A DNA stretch of 64,000 nt from Sphaerulina vaccinii (taxonomy: Eukaryota; Ascomycota; Dothideomycetes; Mycosphaerellales; Mycosphaerellaceae), in the NCBI GenBank assembly GCA_022570795.1, contig JAKUDP010000010.1, positions 1,364,001-1,428,000 on the forward strand. Direction: 5' to 3'. Positions 22,043 to 33,380 of this stretch are shown piece after piece (position 1 is the first letter of the stretch; each line of letters begins with the position of its first letter). The position numbers and the translations under genes are program-made. The notes under the pieces were generated by a model. The model was not told the origin of the DNA. It made no database searches and worked only from the letters and a program-made list of their open reading frames with translations.

Positions 22043-23372
22043 GGTCCAACAGGAGGAGAAAGCGAACGCCCAACTCCAATGGTGATGCAGGTAATGCTAT
22101 GCAGTGGATTATAAGGCATGTTGGGCACTATATGAATCGGGTTCGAGCTCTTCACGTCAGTCATGCATGGACACTCATTTGACGCGTGACCATTGCGATT
22201 ATCAACGCACTCAATGTAGGTTCAGGCCCACCAGACTTACACTTGAGGGTCTTTGAGTAGAAAGCAATACCGAGCGACCAATGGTGACTCCAGCCGACCC
22301 TATTGGCACGGTCGTGCATGAATGAGTCTGCCGCTGATCGACCGTGGCTATTACTGCTCGCTACGACAGCTCGGCGATATCGCTGGGCGAAGGGTGGTGA
22401 TCTCTGAACCTGCCCTCAGGCTGTAAGATATGCGCCGCCGCAAAGACACTCCTCCTCAGTCTAAGTGGACCACTTCTTTGTTAAGTTCGTACACCTGCTA
22501 GCTTCAGGGCTTCTCCCGCGAGCAAGCGCCATAGTGCAGGAGCTAGAGGATTGCTTCGTGTGGCCGTGCGGGCCATGTCTCTTTTGAAGTGGGACTTGAG
22601 TATCAGTCGGCGGCCGAGAAAGGAAATGGATGAGGTGAGAAAGCGTCCGGTCTGAAGGGCAGCTGAGTTTCCATTTTGCGAAGGACGATGTGATGTAGCG
22701 TTGTGTACAGAAGCAACAGCCGCGACGGCGAGAGCCTCTGTGCGAGTCTGATTACGATGGAGTTATTCGAATGTGTTTGATACATACTGTATCAGGATGA
22801 AAATGAAGAAGAGAGCGAGAGAAGAAGAGAAGGCTTCGCTTGGCATTGGCAAACGCTTGTCCGCATTCGGACCATCTCACCTCACTTCCTCTCCCTTCAC
22901 CCTTGTGGCTCCCACTTTCATTCAGACGTCGGCACACCACTTCCGTTCCCTACGACCTTCGATAGAGCAGTCGTATGCGGATCTACATCTTCCACGAGGC
23001 AGCTGCAATCCTGAACTTTGAAGTTTGGACCCTCTGTTGGAGCTCCGTGATCTGCAGCACGAGGCGTATTCTGAACCACATTCACAAGACAGCTTACTAC
23101 TGGAGTGGCACAGCTCTTCCGTACACGACGTCGGCGTCATTTGAAACATGCAATGCTAGGATCAGCAAACACCACGCGAGGCGCACGCGAGTATCCAACA
23201 GGATCAGCTGAAGCCGCACCATCAACTCTATCTAATTCTGCATGAGCAAGCGCGCGGAGTGGCTTAGCTTGCATCATGCCAACACGTGGGAAGAATAGAG
23301 CTGCAAAGCTAAGACTGAAGTCCCTTGATACGATGTCACCAGGAAGAAAGGACGGAAAGAGGCCGTTCGTAA
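22043..23372. other. Intergenic: PKS upstream region
   Basis: About 1.3 kb between the PKS start and the hydrolase stop. It is unusually long for this gene-dense arm and should contain the PKS promoter. Only short unsupported frames occur on both strands. No transcription-factor gene and no clear repeated operator were seen. Confidence 0.4.
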
Positions 23373-24176
23373 TCATCGTATCGCATTAGTCTTCCTAGCT
23401 ATTGCTATGATCTCTTCTGTCAAAGCTGTGCAGTCCATCGGCTTGATTGGGACCCGATGTCCCACGTCTAATTCTAATGATCTCGTAGTCTTCGTATCAC
23501 AATTCCTGTGCAACAAGCCTCTATGGTACTGAAGTCCCGGATCTTGTAGTCCATGCACATGTAATGTTGGGATGTGCAACCTTCTTCCAAGCGGTATAGG
23601 TGCCAAGTTGCTGTATTGTGCTGTACTCAGCGCCGCCGCATCGACCAATCCAGTTGGCACTTCCTCTTCTGCATCGAGCCATACAAGTGGAGCTCGACCC
23701 TGCAGCAAGATGCCGAACTTGAATCGTGGCCACGATGAAGGCTTGCCAAGGACTTCGTGTTGGTATTGTTGTGTGTAGAGTAAAGAGGCGGCTAGCTTCG
23801 CACCTTGGCTGAAGCCTAGCACACCCACCCACTCTCCATCCCCGCCTCGCATGTCGTCTTCGACCATTGCAGCTTCAATGGCATCGTGTATTCGTTGCGT
23901 GGCTTCGATGTGTCCTCGATAGCAATCGTCGTCTCGCCATCGTAGCCAGCCTTTGAAGGGACCCATGTCTTGGAACACTTTCACGACATCTGGACCGGGA
24001 TGTGAGATGTAAGGCGCTTCTACGAAGACGAAGCGGAAGTGAGGCCGCAGTAGTCGTCGTAGTACGCGAGTCTGTGCTCGGAATATGCGAGAGTTTGTGC
24101 CTCCGCCATGAAACATGAGTATGCGAGGCAAGTGTTGATCCGCTTCGTCTTCTGAGTCGTAGGTAGGTCGGAACAT
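23373..24176 (-). CDS. FSH-family serine hydrolase (LovG/CitA-like)
   Basis: Single exon, 267 residues, the usual size. The opening PRILMFHGGGTNSRIFRAQ is the FSH signature. The catalytic triad is visible: nucleophile Ser123 in GFSQG, Asp212 in HGLQDPG and His240 in DVGHRVP. No signal peptide, so it should be cytosolic. Family knowledge: relatives beside fungal PKS genes release products in trans (LovG for the lovastatin diketide and nonaketide) or assist NR-PKS output (CitA in citrinin). Here it stands 1.3 kb upstream of an NR-PKS that has no release domain, on the same strand. Release of that PKS product is therefore the leading inference; a general esterase unconnected to the PKS is the alternative. 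Confidence 0.88.
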   Translation of the reverse strand: MFRPTYDSEDEADQHLPRILMFHGGGTNSRIFRAQTRVLRRLLRPHFRFVFVEAPYISHPGPDVVKVFQDMGPFKGWLRWRDDDCYRGHIEATQRIHDAIEAAMVEDDMRGGDGEWVGVLGFSQGAKLAASLLYTQQYQHEVLGKPSSWPRFKFGILLQGRAPLVWLDAEEEVPTGLVDAAALSTAQYSNLAPIPLGRRLHIPTLHVHGLQDPGLQYHRGLLHRNCDTKTTRSLELDVGHRVPIKPMDCTALTEEIIAIARKTNAIR

Positions 24177-26921
24177 CTTGATCGTATAGATTGCTGATCC
24201 GTTTGATGTTGCAAGTGAGTCTGATGCTCGAAACTGTCGGTATGTGTCGCTGATACTGCTGTGATGGGACTGGAGCCGAACAACGCCTAGTGAAAGGCTG
24301 AGGACTATTTCTGGATGCTCTGGTACGCATCATGATGTCGCTGCTGGTCCCTTCTTATACTCGCGGATCTTGAGACTGCAGTACTGTTGTTAGCCGGTGT
24401 CCTAGCAGTGTGGTGCTGTTGTTGAGCGTCGGGCGTGTCTACCTTGAGCCGGAATCCGGTTTTAGTTCGATGCACTACCCGTCCGGTATCCTTCCAAACA
24501 CACGCCGCCATATCGGAGATTGAGCGTTGAATGTCTTCACGGACTGCGGAGCGTGTTATTTACAAGCTATACTGTGAATTAATGCGTTAGTGAATGACTC
24601 CAGAGGCTGATATGCCGCGTGCTGCGGCTGCATTAGTTTCTAGCTAAGGAATCCTCTGGCTGACTGGCTGTCGATCTTTTGATGGCCTAAGTGGAGCTCA
24701 GTCCAACGCATGCACTATAATATACTACATCGCTTCGATATGTGCCTTGTCGTTCATGTCGTTGCTGGACTGAGGTCAATGTATGCTTCTACACACAACC
24801 TACTGGTTCCTCGCCCACTATGAGCACTCTATCCAGCGAAACCAAGACTTCACAATGCACAGTGAAGCGCTGTCTTCTGGACCACAACGATTACGATCAT
24901 CTTCAGGGCATCAGTAATGATGCTATACTGAGACGACTGCAAGCTGCGAAGCCACAAAACCTACCTAGCGCCGGGACATGGCACAACTCGTCCACTTCTC
25001 AGCACTACTGGCAACGCATACGCGAGCGTGGTCGGAGCCTTCGAGATGGTGTGGTCTCACTGCACTAAAAGATGTTGAGTGTTCCATTTGTTGAGCGGGT
25101 CAAGCAATGAAGTGAACTACCCTGCACACCATACTGCACGTGAGGCTCCAGGACCGTAGTAAATGCAACAGCAAGGCTGACGACGGAATACTGAATAGGG
25201 CAAGTTCGTCAGCCAGTAGGAGTTCCAATCCGGCAAGCTGGGAAGACAACGGTCTGAGGTTGGCGAGATAAGCATCATGGGATATATTCGGAGCCTGGGA
25301 TACGTTGGAGCCGCATGATCTTGACGACACATAAGCTGCTATACGAGCTCCACCACGCTCCATTACATCTGCGCCATTATCGGAGGGTTACGGCTTCATA
25401 GCAGTGGTGTCGTCCATGGATGGTCTGTAGCCTTGATAGCCTTGCTTAAGCCGCTTCATCAGCCAGTCCCTGCAACTTTGGAGTTCCTTGGGCTGCTTTC
25501 AGATGCAGAACGCGGCCGCCAGTGTACTCAGGATCCTGCGGCGGCAATCTGCAGCGCCAAAGAGTACTGAACCTGGTCGTCTGCACTGCTTGGCAGATCT
25601 TCATTGACGATCCTTGGCACAGCCTCCAGTGCCTCTAGTGCCTGAGTAGTAGGCAGCATTGTTACAGTTCGCGTGCTAGTACAGGTAACACTTTCAGGTC
25701 CACGGTCTCCAATCCAGCACAACGTGTCACAGACGCTCGTGCAGCTCTTGGTGCGTGTCCAAGACACCAGCTCGTCGCAGCGGGCCAAGTGGAGAGCCCT
25801 AGATCCTTGCATGTCGGTGAGGAAGGCACTGAGACCGGAGTAGTATCATTTAAGCCTGTGTGATGCCGTGACTGGCTGACAGTCTTTGCATGCAGTGCAT
25901 AGTACAGACGATTGTGGAGCACTTCGCGTGGCGCAATGGGGCCAGATCCAGCGTATCCTCCTATAGCAGTCGCGCTTCTCGTGCCGAGCTGGTGAACGAG
26001 CAATGTTGCCTGTGCATAACATGTGCGAAACTTAGGGGTCCTCGTGTAGCTTCTGATGGTAGATCCGTCAAAGCAGGCCTTCGGCGCTGTTGCCGTATGG
26101 AACAGCATCCCTAGGCATTGAAAGTGCATGCTTCGAGATGCTATGAGCGACGTGAAGACTGTAACTCGATAGGCGCGCGGATCGAGATATCGCCTGTAGT
26201 GGAAGCATTGAACTTGTCGAGATCTAGCTTGACCCTCGGACCCCGTTCCAGTTGCTCCCCTACCTGGTGATCTCGTGCATGTGACCGGACGTTTCTCAGG
26301 CCATGCAGTGCTTGATGAGCGGTGAGCCTCTCAGCTTATAGAGATGGCGGCCTGGTCAAGCGGTATTGAGGCAGAGCAACACTCGTTGCGCAGAGCGCGC
26401 ATCTTCAATGCATACTAGGCAGATGTGAAGTCCCGGCTGGAACGCACTTCACACTGGTGACACTGCATGCCTTTTCGCCATCACCGAGGCCTCGTTGCTT
26501 GATATCTATCCAAGCTCTGGAAGTTTAGCCTGGCTCCCTGTTAATTCTGAAGAATGAAAGGGTGCAGAAACGTGCTATCGTGATCGGCTCCAACAAGTCG
26601 TACATGCTGGACACCACCACGGCAATGCTGGTGGCCTGAAGACGAATGGCCGAAGTCCTTGCAAGTATTGCCGTGCGATATGCGATTTTGGAAGGAAAGG
26701 GGACGATTAGGGTCATGCCTGACGTGAGATGAATTCGAAGAAGGCGAGAGAGCGAGGTGGTGACACGGAACAGGGCGGGCCAGGGAGTTAGTGAAGTGCG
26801 CGGTGAAGAGTGGGGCACTTCCGAGCAGCTCAAAGGGCGAATCTCGGGCGAGAGTTGAAGCTCTCTTTCTCTTTCTCTGCTTTGGAGGAGGTAGTGGATA
26901 TTGTCATGATATAGCAAAGAC
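24177..26921. other. 2.7-kb stretch without a confident gene
   Basis: Moderate GC, no low-CA/TG signature, so not part of the RIP block. Several overlapping open frames of 60-155 codons exist on both strands but share no domain and read through each other's strands. A weak candidate is listed separately (24820-25068). The last ~350 bp are the ATP10 promoter, including a TTTCTCTTTCTCTG pyrimidine run near 26863-26880. Confidence 0.35.
24820..25068 (+). CDS. Doubtful small ORF, hypothetical
   Basis: 82 codons from the ATG at 24820 (MSTLSSETKTSQCT...). It has a hydrophilic composition, two Cys, and a Trp-containing segment near the middle (SAGTWHNSSTSQHYWQRI). No signal peptide, domain or recognised relative. 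Could be an orphan protein, part of a spliced gene, or chance. Confidence 0.2.
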   Translation: MSTLSSETKTSQCTVKRCLLDHNDYDHLQGISNDAILRRLQAAKPQNLPSAGTWHNSSTSQHYWQRIRERGRSLRDGVVSLH

Positions 26922-28016
26922 ATGGCCTCTAAAGCGCATTCGCCGTCGCTGTTGTGCTTGCGCGTGATACGTGCCATCGCCGTGCAAGAGCCTCTGCCAT
27001 GTATTCGATCGCGACGATGCTACGCAACACTGCCCAAACAGCCTCCTCCACCACGACCTCACCAAACTGCACCACAAATACCCGCTCGCATACTGGCCGA
27101 TGCACAGCCAGGCTTCCGCAAACGACAGAGATCTGATGACGATGAGGAGCACATCCCACAGCCTCTCACGCGGCCTATCGGAATGCCCAATCCTCCCCAG
27201 GCAGGCGAGAATATGGGCTTAGATCATCGCACCTTGGGTGAGCGGCGAGATGACTTTGTAAACTTCAGCAAGCACATGGAGCGTCGGGCTACCATGACCA
27301 AGCAAATCAGCAAGCCTTACTTCCGAGATTGGAGTAATTTACGCTTCCATCGTGGCAAAATCTTCAAGTCCAATGAACGACTGTTTCGTGCAGACGTGAG
27401 CTTGTGGTTTCCGAATTTCTTTGGAAAGACACTCCGTAAAGATGCAGAGCGCATCAAGTATTTGACGGGAGGCTCGCGAAACGATGGGTATAAGGGTCTG
27501 GGTAGAGATACCTGCGAAGTGATGGAGGGCAAAGTCAGTGTAGTGTCCGTTGTGTCTGGCACTTGGGCTCAGGACCAAGTCGATACATTTGTGGACGAGA
27601 AGCAGAATCCTGAACTACACCAGGTCCTGAGGGAGAATAGAGATATAGCACAAAGGGTGTGGATCAATCGCGAAGACAACACTTTGCGGTGGTGGATACT
27701 GCAAGCATTTCGCAGCAATTTGAGAAGTCAGCTATCGCCGGACGAGCAAGATAGGTACTTCATGGTGCGGAGAGGCGTAGACGACGTGATGAAAGAGTCT
27801 ATCGGTCTGCTCAACGAGAAGGTCGGCTATGTGTATCTGGTTGATACGGACTGCAAAATTCGCTGGGCGGGAAGTGCAGACGCTGAACCTGCTGAGCAGG
27901 AGAGCATGGTTAAGGGCTTACGCAAGCTCATACAAGAGGCCAAAACGCCACGAGAGAAACGAGTAGACTCGGTGCAGCAGCTCGAGCATGCTGTGGCTGA
28001 TATCGTGGATGTATAG
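26922..28016 (+). CDS. ATP10: Mitochondrial ATP synthase assembly factor Atp10
   Basis: Single exon, 364 residues. The first ~35 residues are basic and Arg-rich, ending RSRRCYATLPKQ, a typical mitochondrial presequence. The conserved body has PYFRDWSNLRFHRGK, WFPNFFGKTL, and a C-terminal GYVYLVDTDCKIRWAGSADA, the hallmarks of the Atp10 family. Family knowledge: an inner-membrane protein on the matrix side that binds subunit 6 and is needed to assemble the Fo sector. The 35-95 region is a Pro-rich linker longer than in yeast. The start at 26922 is the first ATG that gives the presequence. Confidence 0.92.
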   Translation: MASKAHSPSLLCLRVIRAIAVQEPLPCIRSRRCYATLPKQPPPPRPHQTAPQIPARILADAQPGFRKRQRSDDDEEHIPQPLTRPIGMPNPPQAGENMGLDHRTLGERRDDFVNFSKHMERRATMTKQISKPYFRDWSNLRFHRGKIFKSNERLFRADVSLWFPNFFGKTLRKDAERIKYLTGGSRNDGYKGLGRDTCEVMEGKVSVVSVVSGTWAQDQVDTFVDEKQNPELHQVLRENRDIAQRVWINREDNTLRWWILQAFRSNLRSQLSPDEQDRYFMVRRGVDDVMKESIGLLNEKVGYVYLVDTDCKIRWAGSADAEPAEQESMVKGLRKLIQEAKTPREKRVDSVQQLEHAVADIVDV

Positions 28017-28924
28017 ACTTCGAGGCACTCTCCATTCAACGCGAATAGTTGCGCCACTATACTGTATCCAAGTTCGACAGCGTAGTCATCGCACTATTAG
28101 CAGAAGCGAACTTCAACTCGCAACCTCATCTCGCAAGCCTCGACCTGTATTGTGCATTAGGCTATCCGCACACTCGTGGGCATGGCTGCCACACTTCAGC
28201 AGTAGCATCATACAATGGTTGGGCCCTTCTCCATTCCGAGGTACTGATCATGCCACTCTGCTGTCTTCGACTGCGACAGCGTGGAGGAAGCTTTTCTAGC
28301 AGAAGCAATGTCACAGGCGTAGACGTCTCTCCGTTCCCTCGTGCGATTCTGACACCTTACTGTCTCCAATATCCACGGCTTGGTAGACGCATCCAGCAGC
28401 AGATATGATGCCGAAATGAAGCCCATCTCTGCGAATACATCGCTGACTATGATACTGTAAGTGCATATGTGGTGCCAATGGATCAAAGATCAGGAAACGG
28501 AGAAAGGACGGGACTCGGGACTTCGACCTATCTCTGCATTCAGCAGAGAATGCTGATACTGCCCTGCCGCTGGTTTCAGCAGCATGATCTTCGCATTCTC
28601 CACGGAAGCAGCTTCCAATGCTCTAACTCCATTTCCCACAAGCCTTTGTGATACTCTATTGACACCGAAGTCGATAGCATAGTTGGTGCACTCTCGGCAG
28701 AAGCAACATCATAGGTCGTAGCTGCTCTCCACTTCAGCCTGCCCGTTGTGTCACTGTGCTGCCTCCTGCATCGTGAGCGTGGTCGTCGCAATTCTCGGCA
28801 GGAACGAGGGCTCGATACCGGCGGAGAGCCCTGCGCTCACATCACCGCAAGCGAATGCAGACATAGATACAGACGAGAAAGTACAAGGAGCATGTGAGCT
28901 GTCTTCAGTTGTGCCTCGCTGTTT
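28017..28924. repeat. Gene-free stretch with three diverged copies of a ~60-bp motif
   Basis: No supported gene. Three related segments occur in the same orientation at about 28076-28112, 28268-28332 and 28669-28731. They share CGAYAGCRTRG near the left, GCAGAAGC in the middle and, in the last two, CGTAG/GTAG and CTCTCC at the right. They may be remains of a small repeat family or of a repetitive coding region. The remainder shows nothing recognisable. Confidence 0.3.
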
Positions 28925-29888
28925 TCAATCTCTATAAATCGTTCCGCATGTCTCGCAGATGTCGATAAACTCCTCCACTGCCACGGTCCTGAGCAGAGCG
29001 GCGTAGCTGACCAAGAAGCTGCAGAGATCACGGCCAGTTCGCGGCTTCTTGCGAGGAGAGCCTGTGCCACGGGCAAGGTCATGCACTCTGCATCTGCAAG
29101 GCTCGATGTATGGGTCGACCTTCACAGCGAATCCTGCCATGAGAACCTTCTCAACGTATGGCTTGTACTCAATTACGACGAAGCCGCTTGTGTCGTTGGC
29201 GCGGGCGGTGAAGGAAACCTCTGCGGGCACTCGAAGATGGCCAATGCCTGTACAAACAAGTCAGCATGTGTCTCAATTATGAGTCGCTACAAGCGAGTGC
29301 TTCACTCACGGTTGAGGCGGAAGACTTCGACGCTATGGAACTTGGGGTACAGCTTGCCGACTTGGGAGAAGAAGCGATCTATCGCAATCTCGTCGAGTGT
29401 GCCGTTGGTGAAGCAAAAGGTATTTTCCAAGTAGTAGATCTCCGATGCTTCGTTGCGGATCTGGCTGCTTGCGTGGAGGAGAGCTGGAGGCTCGGTGGCC
29501 AAGTTGTGGATGAGGCTGCAGAAAAGAAGATTTCAGTAGAGGCTCTAAGCGATGTGAAGCTGGCAACATACTCGCGGTCGTAGATCTTTTGTGGCAATGG
29601 AGGACGGAAACGAAGACGTGGCCATGCCAACTCCACTGGTTGCACCTTGCGATTAGGCTTGCCGAGATCGTAGAGGCGGACAACATCGATAGCCGGCTTC
29701 TTGACGAGTGCCATCCGGTAGATGTCGTTTCTCATCTCCGCTGGAAGGTCGAGAAATGTGATGGGCTGGCTGTTAGCCTGGTCGTGCGGAGGAGACATCT
29801 GGCGAGAGCTCGATGCCATTGTGGGTGTTGGTGGTGATATTGCGTCCTTCTTCGCTTGGTAGAGCGGTGGCGGATCTTTGACGTTCAT
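28925..29888 (-). CDS. 2EXR-type fungal protein
   Basis: Three exons, 29572-29888, 29310-29515 and 28925-29247, give 281 residues. Introns of 56 nt (GTATGT...TGCAG) and 62 nt (GTGAGT...TACAG) both restore frame: YDR-D-LIHNLATEPP and VFRLN-R-IGHLRVPAE. The N-terminal ~35 residues are disordered. Residues ~40-125 contain FLDLPAEMRNDIYRMAL followed by LLHASSQIRNEASEIYY and ENTFCF, the two-part signature (an F-box-like helix and a later Arg-Asn-Glu helix) of the 2EXR family that is expanded in Dothideomycetes. Function of the family is not established. A C-terminal basic patch (SPRKKPRTGRD) precedes the last helix. Confidence 0.8.
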
Positions 29889-31452
29889 CGTGCTCGATGT
29901 CGATGTAAGTAAGCACGACGAAGGTGTCCAAGAGAATAGACTGATATGAGCAGGAAACCAGATGTGGCTGGTGACAATATGACCACCCCGGCAGTGTGTT
30001 TGGCGCTAAGATAGCTCGCCATTGTTGCAGTGGCAGCCTGGCTTCACTTGCTCCTTAGATGGCGACTCAATCGCTCGCCAGAGCTCATCTTCGCTAATGG
30101 CACTCCCAATGGCTGAGACCCTCCTCATGATCAGCTCATTGGAACGTCCTGTCGTAGCTCATCGTATCCAGATCGCTGCGGTATGCAGGCACCTCCGTGC
30201 ACTTCTCCATGATCACCTCAAGAAAGACTTCTATCAAGCTGGGCACGCGGCGCGAGAACAGCTGCAGGGAGAGTGGACCCCGGGTCACGCGACGCCACGG
30301 TGAACAGTCAAGTGACGCTCAATGTGGTTGAGTCACGTTGGAAGAGCCTCAATACTCGACGCGGATCTCCAGGCCTCCCAGAACGAGCTCGAGTCGCAAT
30401 GTGCGATCTCCCTTCGCGTTTGCAACAGCATTGGCTCATCAGCGCGCGCTCGGAGCAGGGCAGCTCGAGCGTCTTGGGACGATGAGTACATATCGGCGAA
30501 GCTGCATGGGCGGTGCCGTTGCGCCGTTTGTTATGCGGCGACGAAGTTTTGAAACTCTTCGTGTGGGTCCGTGCCCACAACGCACGCGATTACACCTACA
30601 TCAGCCTCCGACTTCCAACCAGGATCAACAACATCAAACTTGGTATTGTGTTTGTGCGATTGTGTCCCAGATTCGCGAGCAGGCACCCTCACTCCCACAG
30701 AACTTATCGAGCTGTCTCCTCTGACCTCAACAAACCATGGCAAGCAGTTCTTGATCCGCGTCCAGCACAAAAGATCTTCACTAATCAGAGTCCCACAGCC
30801 GCCATCACATCTGGCTGCTGGAAATCTGGCTACAACGCCAATGCTCAGCACTCTAGCTCTCGACCACATGGTGAAGACATGGGCGCTGGCCAAGGATTGC
30901 AACGACAGAGCCTCCGCCAGAGAGATCGACGACCTCGGGTGCCATTTGTTCGGAAGCCGCTGGGATTGTGCTGTAAAGAGATACATGCGGAGTAGGTGGA
31001 TGAGACTCAAGCGCAGCTTCTTTCGGCTGTTGTTTGGCTGGTGGTCGGGAACTGGCTTGTTTGCAAAGGCCTGAGTGACTTACACCACCGACCAAGGTCC
31101 GATACCCTCCACTGTGCAACATCAATGGTGCTTGATGCTAACGCAGCCTCAGCAGCCGTACCAGAACTTCGAGCAGATTCGCCAGCCTGCGAATTAGCAT
31201 CCTGTCAGCAACATGTGGAACGGCATGAAGTTTCCTGACGAGACCGGTCGCGAGGTTGTCAAGCTCTTTGTGCAAACACCATCGACTTCTAGCATCCTCG
31301 GCTATCCCAAGAACTACCCCGAGAACCACGCACGCCGCGATAGCATCGATAGTCCAGCGCAGAGGTGCTCGGAGCAATCGCGGAATAAGAGGTGGTGGAC
31401 GCAGCCGCTCCAGACAAGGTGTTCGTAGTTGGGTAATGACTCCATGAAGCCT
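29889..31452. other. Uncertain region, possible decayed F-box gene
   Basis: A plus-strand frame at about 30112-30303 (MAETLLMISSLERPVVAH, then AAVCRHLRALLHDHL) looks like the N-terminal F-box of the many fungal F-box proteins. After it the frame is lost, and the next ~800 bp give fragments in different plus frames (around 30513-30995 and 30571-31074) without clean splice joins. I could not build one gene. It may be a broken copy or a spliced gene I have misread. 31075-31452 holds nothing supported. Confidence 0.3.
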
Positions 31453-32717
31453 TCAAGCCGGACTCTCGTTATATGGCCTGCAACCAGCATAGCTCTGATG
31501 AAGTGCGACCTCGTCTTCACTGATGGCGTGCTCTAGTCTGCTCTTCGACATTGGCTGCTTACTGCCTGTACCGCCTATCGTCTCCCGTCTGGATAATTCG
31601 ACTGATCCGGCGACATTTGACCCACCAGCTTTTCTGCTAGTGGTGAAGACAGCACTGCTGAATAGCTGTATCTTTCGGCCAATCGCGATGAATATAGGTC
31701 GCGTAGTCGTGATCGACCCGAAGATGATGATGAACCTGACTCCCAGTTAGTCTTCACTTGGGCTGCAGACAATAAAGGTGCTGTACCGACCAAGTTTCTG
31801 TCATGATCCACTTCACGATAGTGGCGTAGTTGGATGAGACGTATACGATGTCTGCCAGCATTACAGTTTTGACGATTCCTGCTACTCCTGCAACCAGACC
31901 TCCGGCCATGATTACGCAGATACAGATCTTCAACTTTGGCTTCATCTGTTGTAAAGGTCCGATGATAAGCAAAGCAGGATACAATGCTAAGAAGATGTCG
32001 CAGAAGGCTGGCGATTCGTTAGGACACAAGCCATAGCCATATCATCATGTCTCATCACATGTCTTGGAATGGGATGTGCCTAAGAGAACTTACCTCCATA
32101 GCTGCCTGTGAAGAAGCCAAACTTTCGATTGATCGTGATCAAGTTGCACGTCCCGGGTGCAGAGACATTCCAGAGCCTGCTAACTGGACTGCACTGATGG
32201 ACTGTTAGAGCGACCTGAGAAAAATACAAGGTAAGCAAGAGTCCTCTCTGAATGTTGCCGCTAGCTCACAGGCTCGCCTCACCTGAACAATACTGAAGAC
32301 GAATTGAGATATAGCAATAGCCCATAAAGCGATCTTACCGTTCGGGTAGGTTGGACCATGTAGCTGTAACAGCAATGCAACGATAGCTAATCGTCCGAAT
32401 ATCATGCCGAATATGGCAGCACAATTGGCAACTAGGCCAGTGTATATGACATCCGCAATTGTATCAAGGCTTTGATCAGTACTCCTGGCACGCTCAAGAG
32501 ATACGGTTGTCGTGATTTGAGCAGTGAGTGTGGCCACGAACGCGAGCGAGACGCAGATGAAGTCCAACCGAAGACCCAGGAATCTGTCTGTCGATTGCTG
32601 TCGGGCGGCACTGGCAGCTCGGAGCCCGTACAGAATGATCGCCAGTGAGGCCCATGTCCAGGTCACAGCAAGGAGCGTCGAGCCTTGATCGCCATACAGG
32701 ATCGCTGCAGCGCCCAT
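31453..32717 (-). CDS. PTH11-like seven-helix (rhodopsin-domain) membrane protein
   Basis: Four exons, 32283-32717, 32094-32214, 31791-32007 and 31453-31735, give 351 residues. Introns of 68, 86 and 55 nt were set by frame and by conserved residues. The third uses a GTCGGT donor and a CTAAC branch, and joins MTETW-FIIIFGSITTTRP. Seven hydrophobic segments are visible, among them LLAVTWTWASLAIILYGL, FICVSLAFVATLTAQI, IFGRLAIVALLLQL, LALYPALLIIGPL and VIMAGGLVAGVAGIV. Loop Cys pair and TCN segment (SAPGTCNLITIN) match the fungal rhodopsin-domain family of PTH11-type receptors. The cytoplasmic tail is Ser/Arg-rich. Relatives sense surface or chemical cues; the ligand here is unknown. Start chosen at the ATG at 32717; a longer N-terminus is possible. 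Confidence 0.78.
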
Positions 32718-33377
32718 ATCAAGCACGGTAAGTAAATTGTGTCGCTAGAAGAGTCGCATGAGGGTGTGCGAGGACCAAGGAGAGGATCATGGCGCGAAGT
32801 CTCTGATGAATCTGTTATTAAAGGAAAGCTACCAGCATACCTAGCCTGTAAACATGAATTGACGTCGAGCTCGCGCAGCCATCCTTGTACCGGATCCGCT
32901 CGATCAGGACCCCGTCCTGTGTTGGCACCCCTTGGCTTCCGGTCGCGTGGTTTTGCTCTTCGCATCACAGCCTGCGTGTGAGCTCATGGAGGCCATTTCA
33001 TATGCTTATTGGCAGATTCCGGAGCTGTGCCTGGCATAAGCAATTCGCTCACGATCTGGAGACTCAAGGCTTCGTCCATGGTATCGTCACAGAAGCATGA
33101 ATAATGGCTCCGGAATGGTACCCGATTCCGAATGCGCCGAACATGAGCTACCAGTCGGAAGGCAGAGTAAGTTCGAGACCAGTGTCCCACAACACCAGAG
33201 CCTACTGTGTACATCAACACGTCATCCATACTATGTCTCACGGCATCGAATCATTGCAGCTCGCGTCGTTGTGCGACGTTGCCGTGTCCTCAAGCCGTGA
33301 AGCATAGCTGCGCGACTGCCAATAGTAGATCTTGCAAACGTGACCAGGAGTGGAGTAGTGAAGCATGAAACGAAGCA
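32718..33377. other. Intergenic, upstream of the PTH11-like gene
   Basis: Promoter side of the receptor-like gene and left flank of the MITE. Small frames on both strands have no support. No gene called. Confidence 0.35.
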
Positions 33378-33380
33378 TTA

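Noticed and set aside
25528..25812. Minus-strand frame with several Cys that resembles a small secreted protein
   Set aside because: No signal peptide or start in frame: a stop lies 16 codons before the first Met, and no splice acceptor rescues it.
26525..26977. 150-codon minus frame over the ATP10 promoter
   Set aside because: Overlaps the start of ATP10 and has no domain; likely chance.
28049..28408. 119-codon plus frame downstream of ATP10
   Set aside because: Covers two of the three repeat copies but has no domain, and its product looks random.
30531..31010. 159-codon minus frame
   Set aside because: Its plus-strand counterpart also stays open and neither shows a domain; not enough to call a gene.
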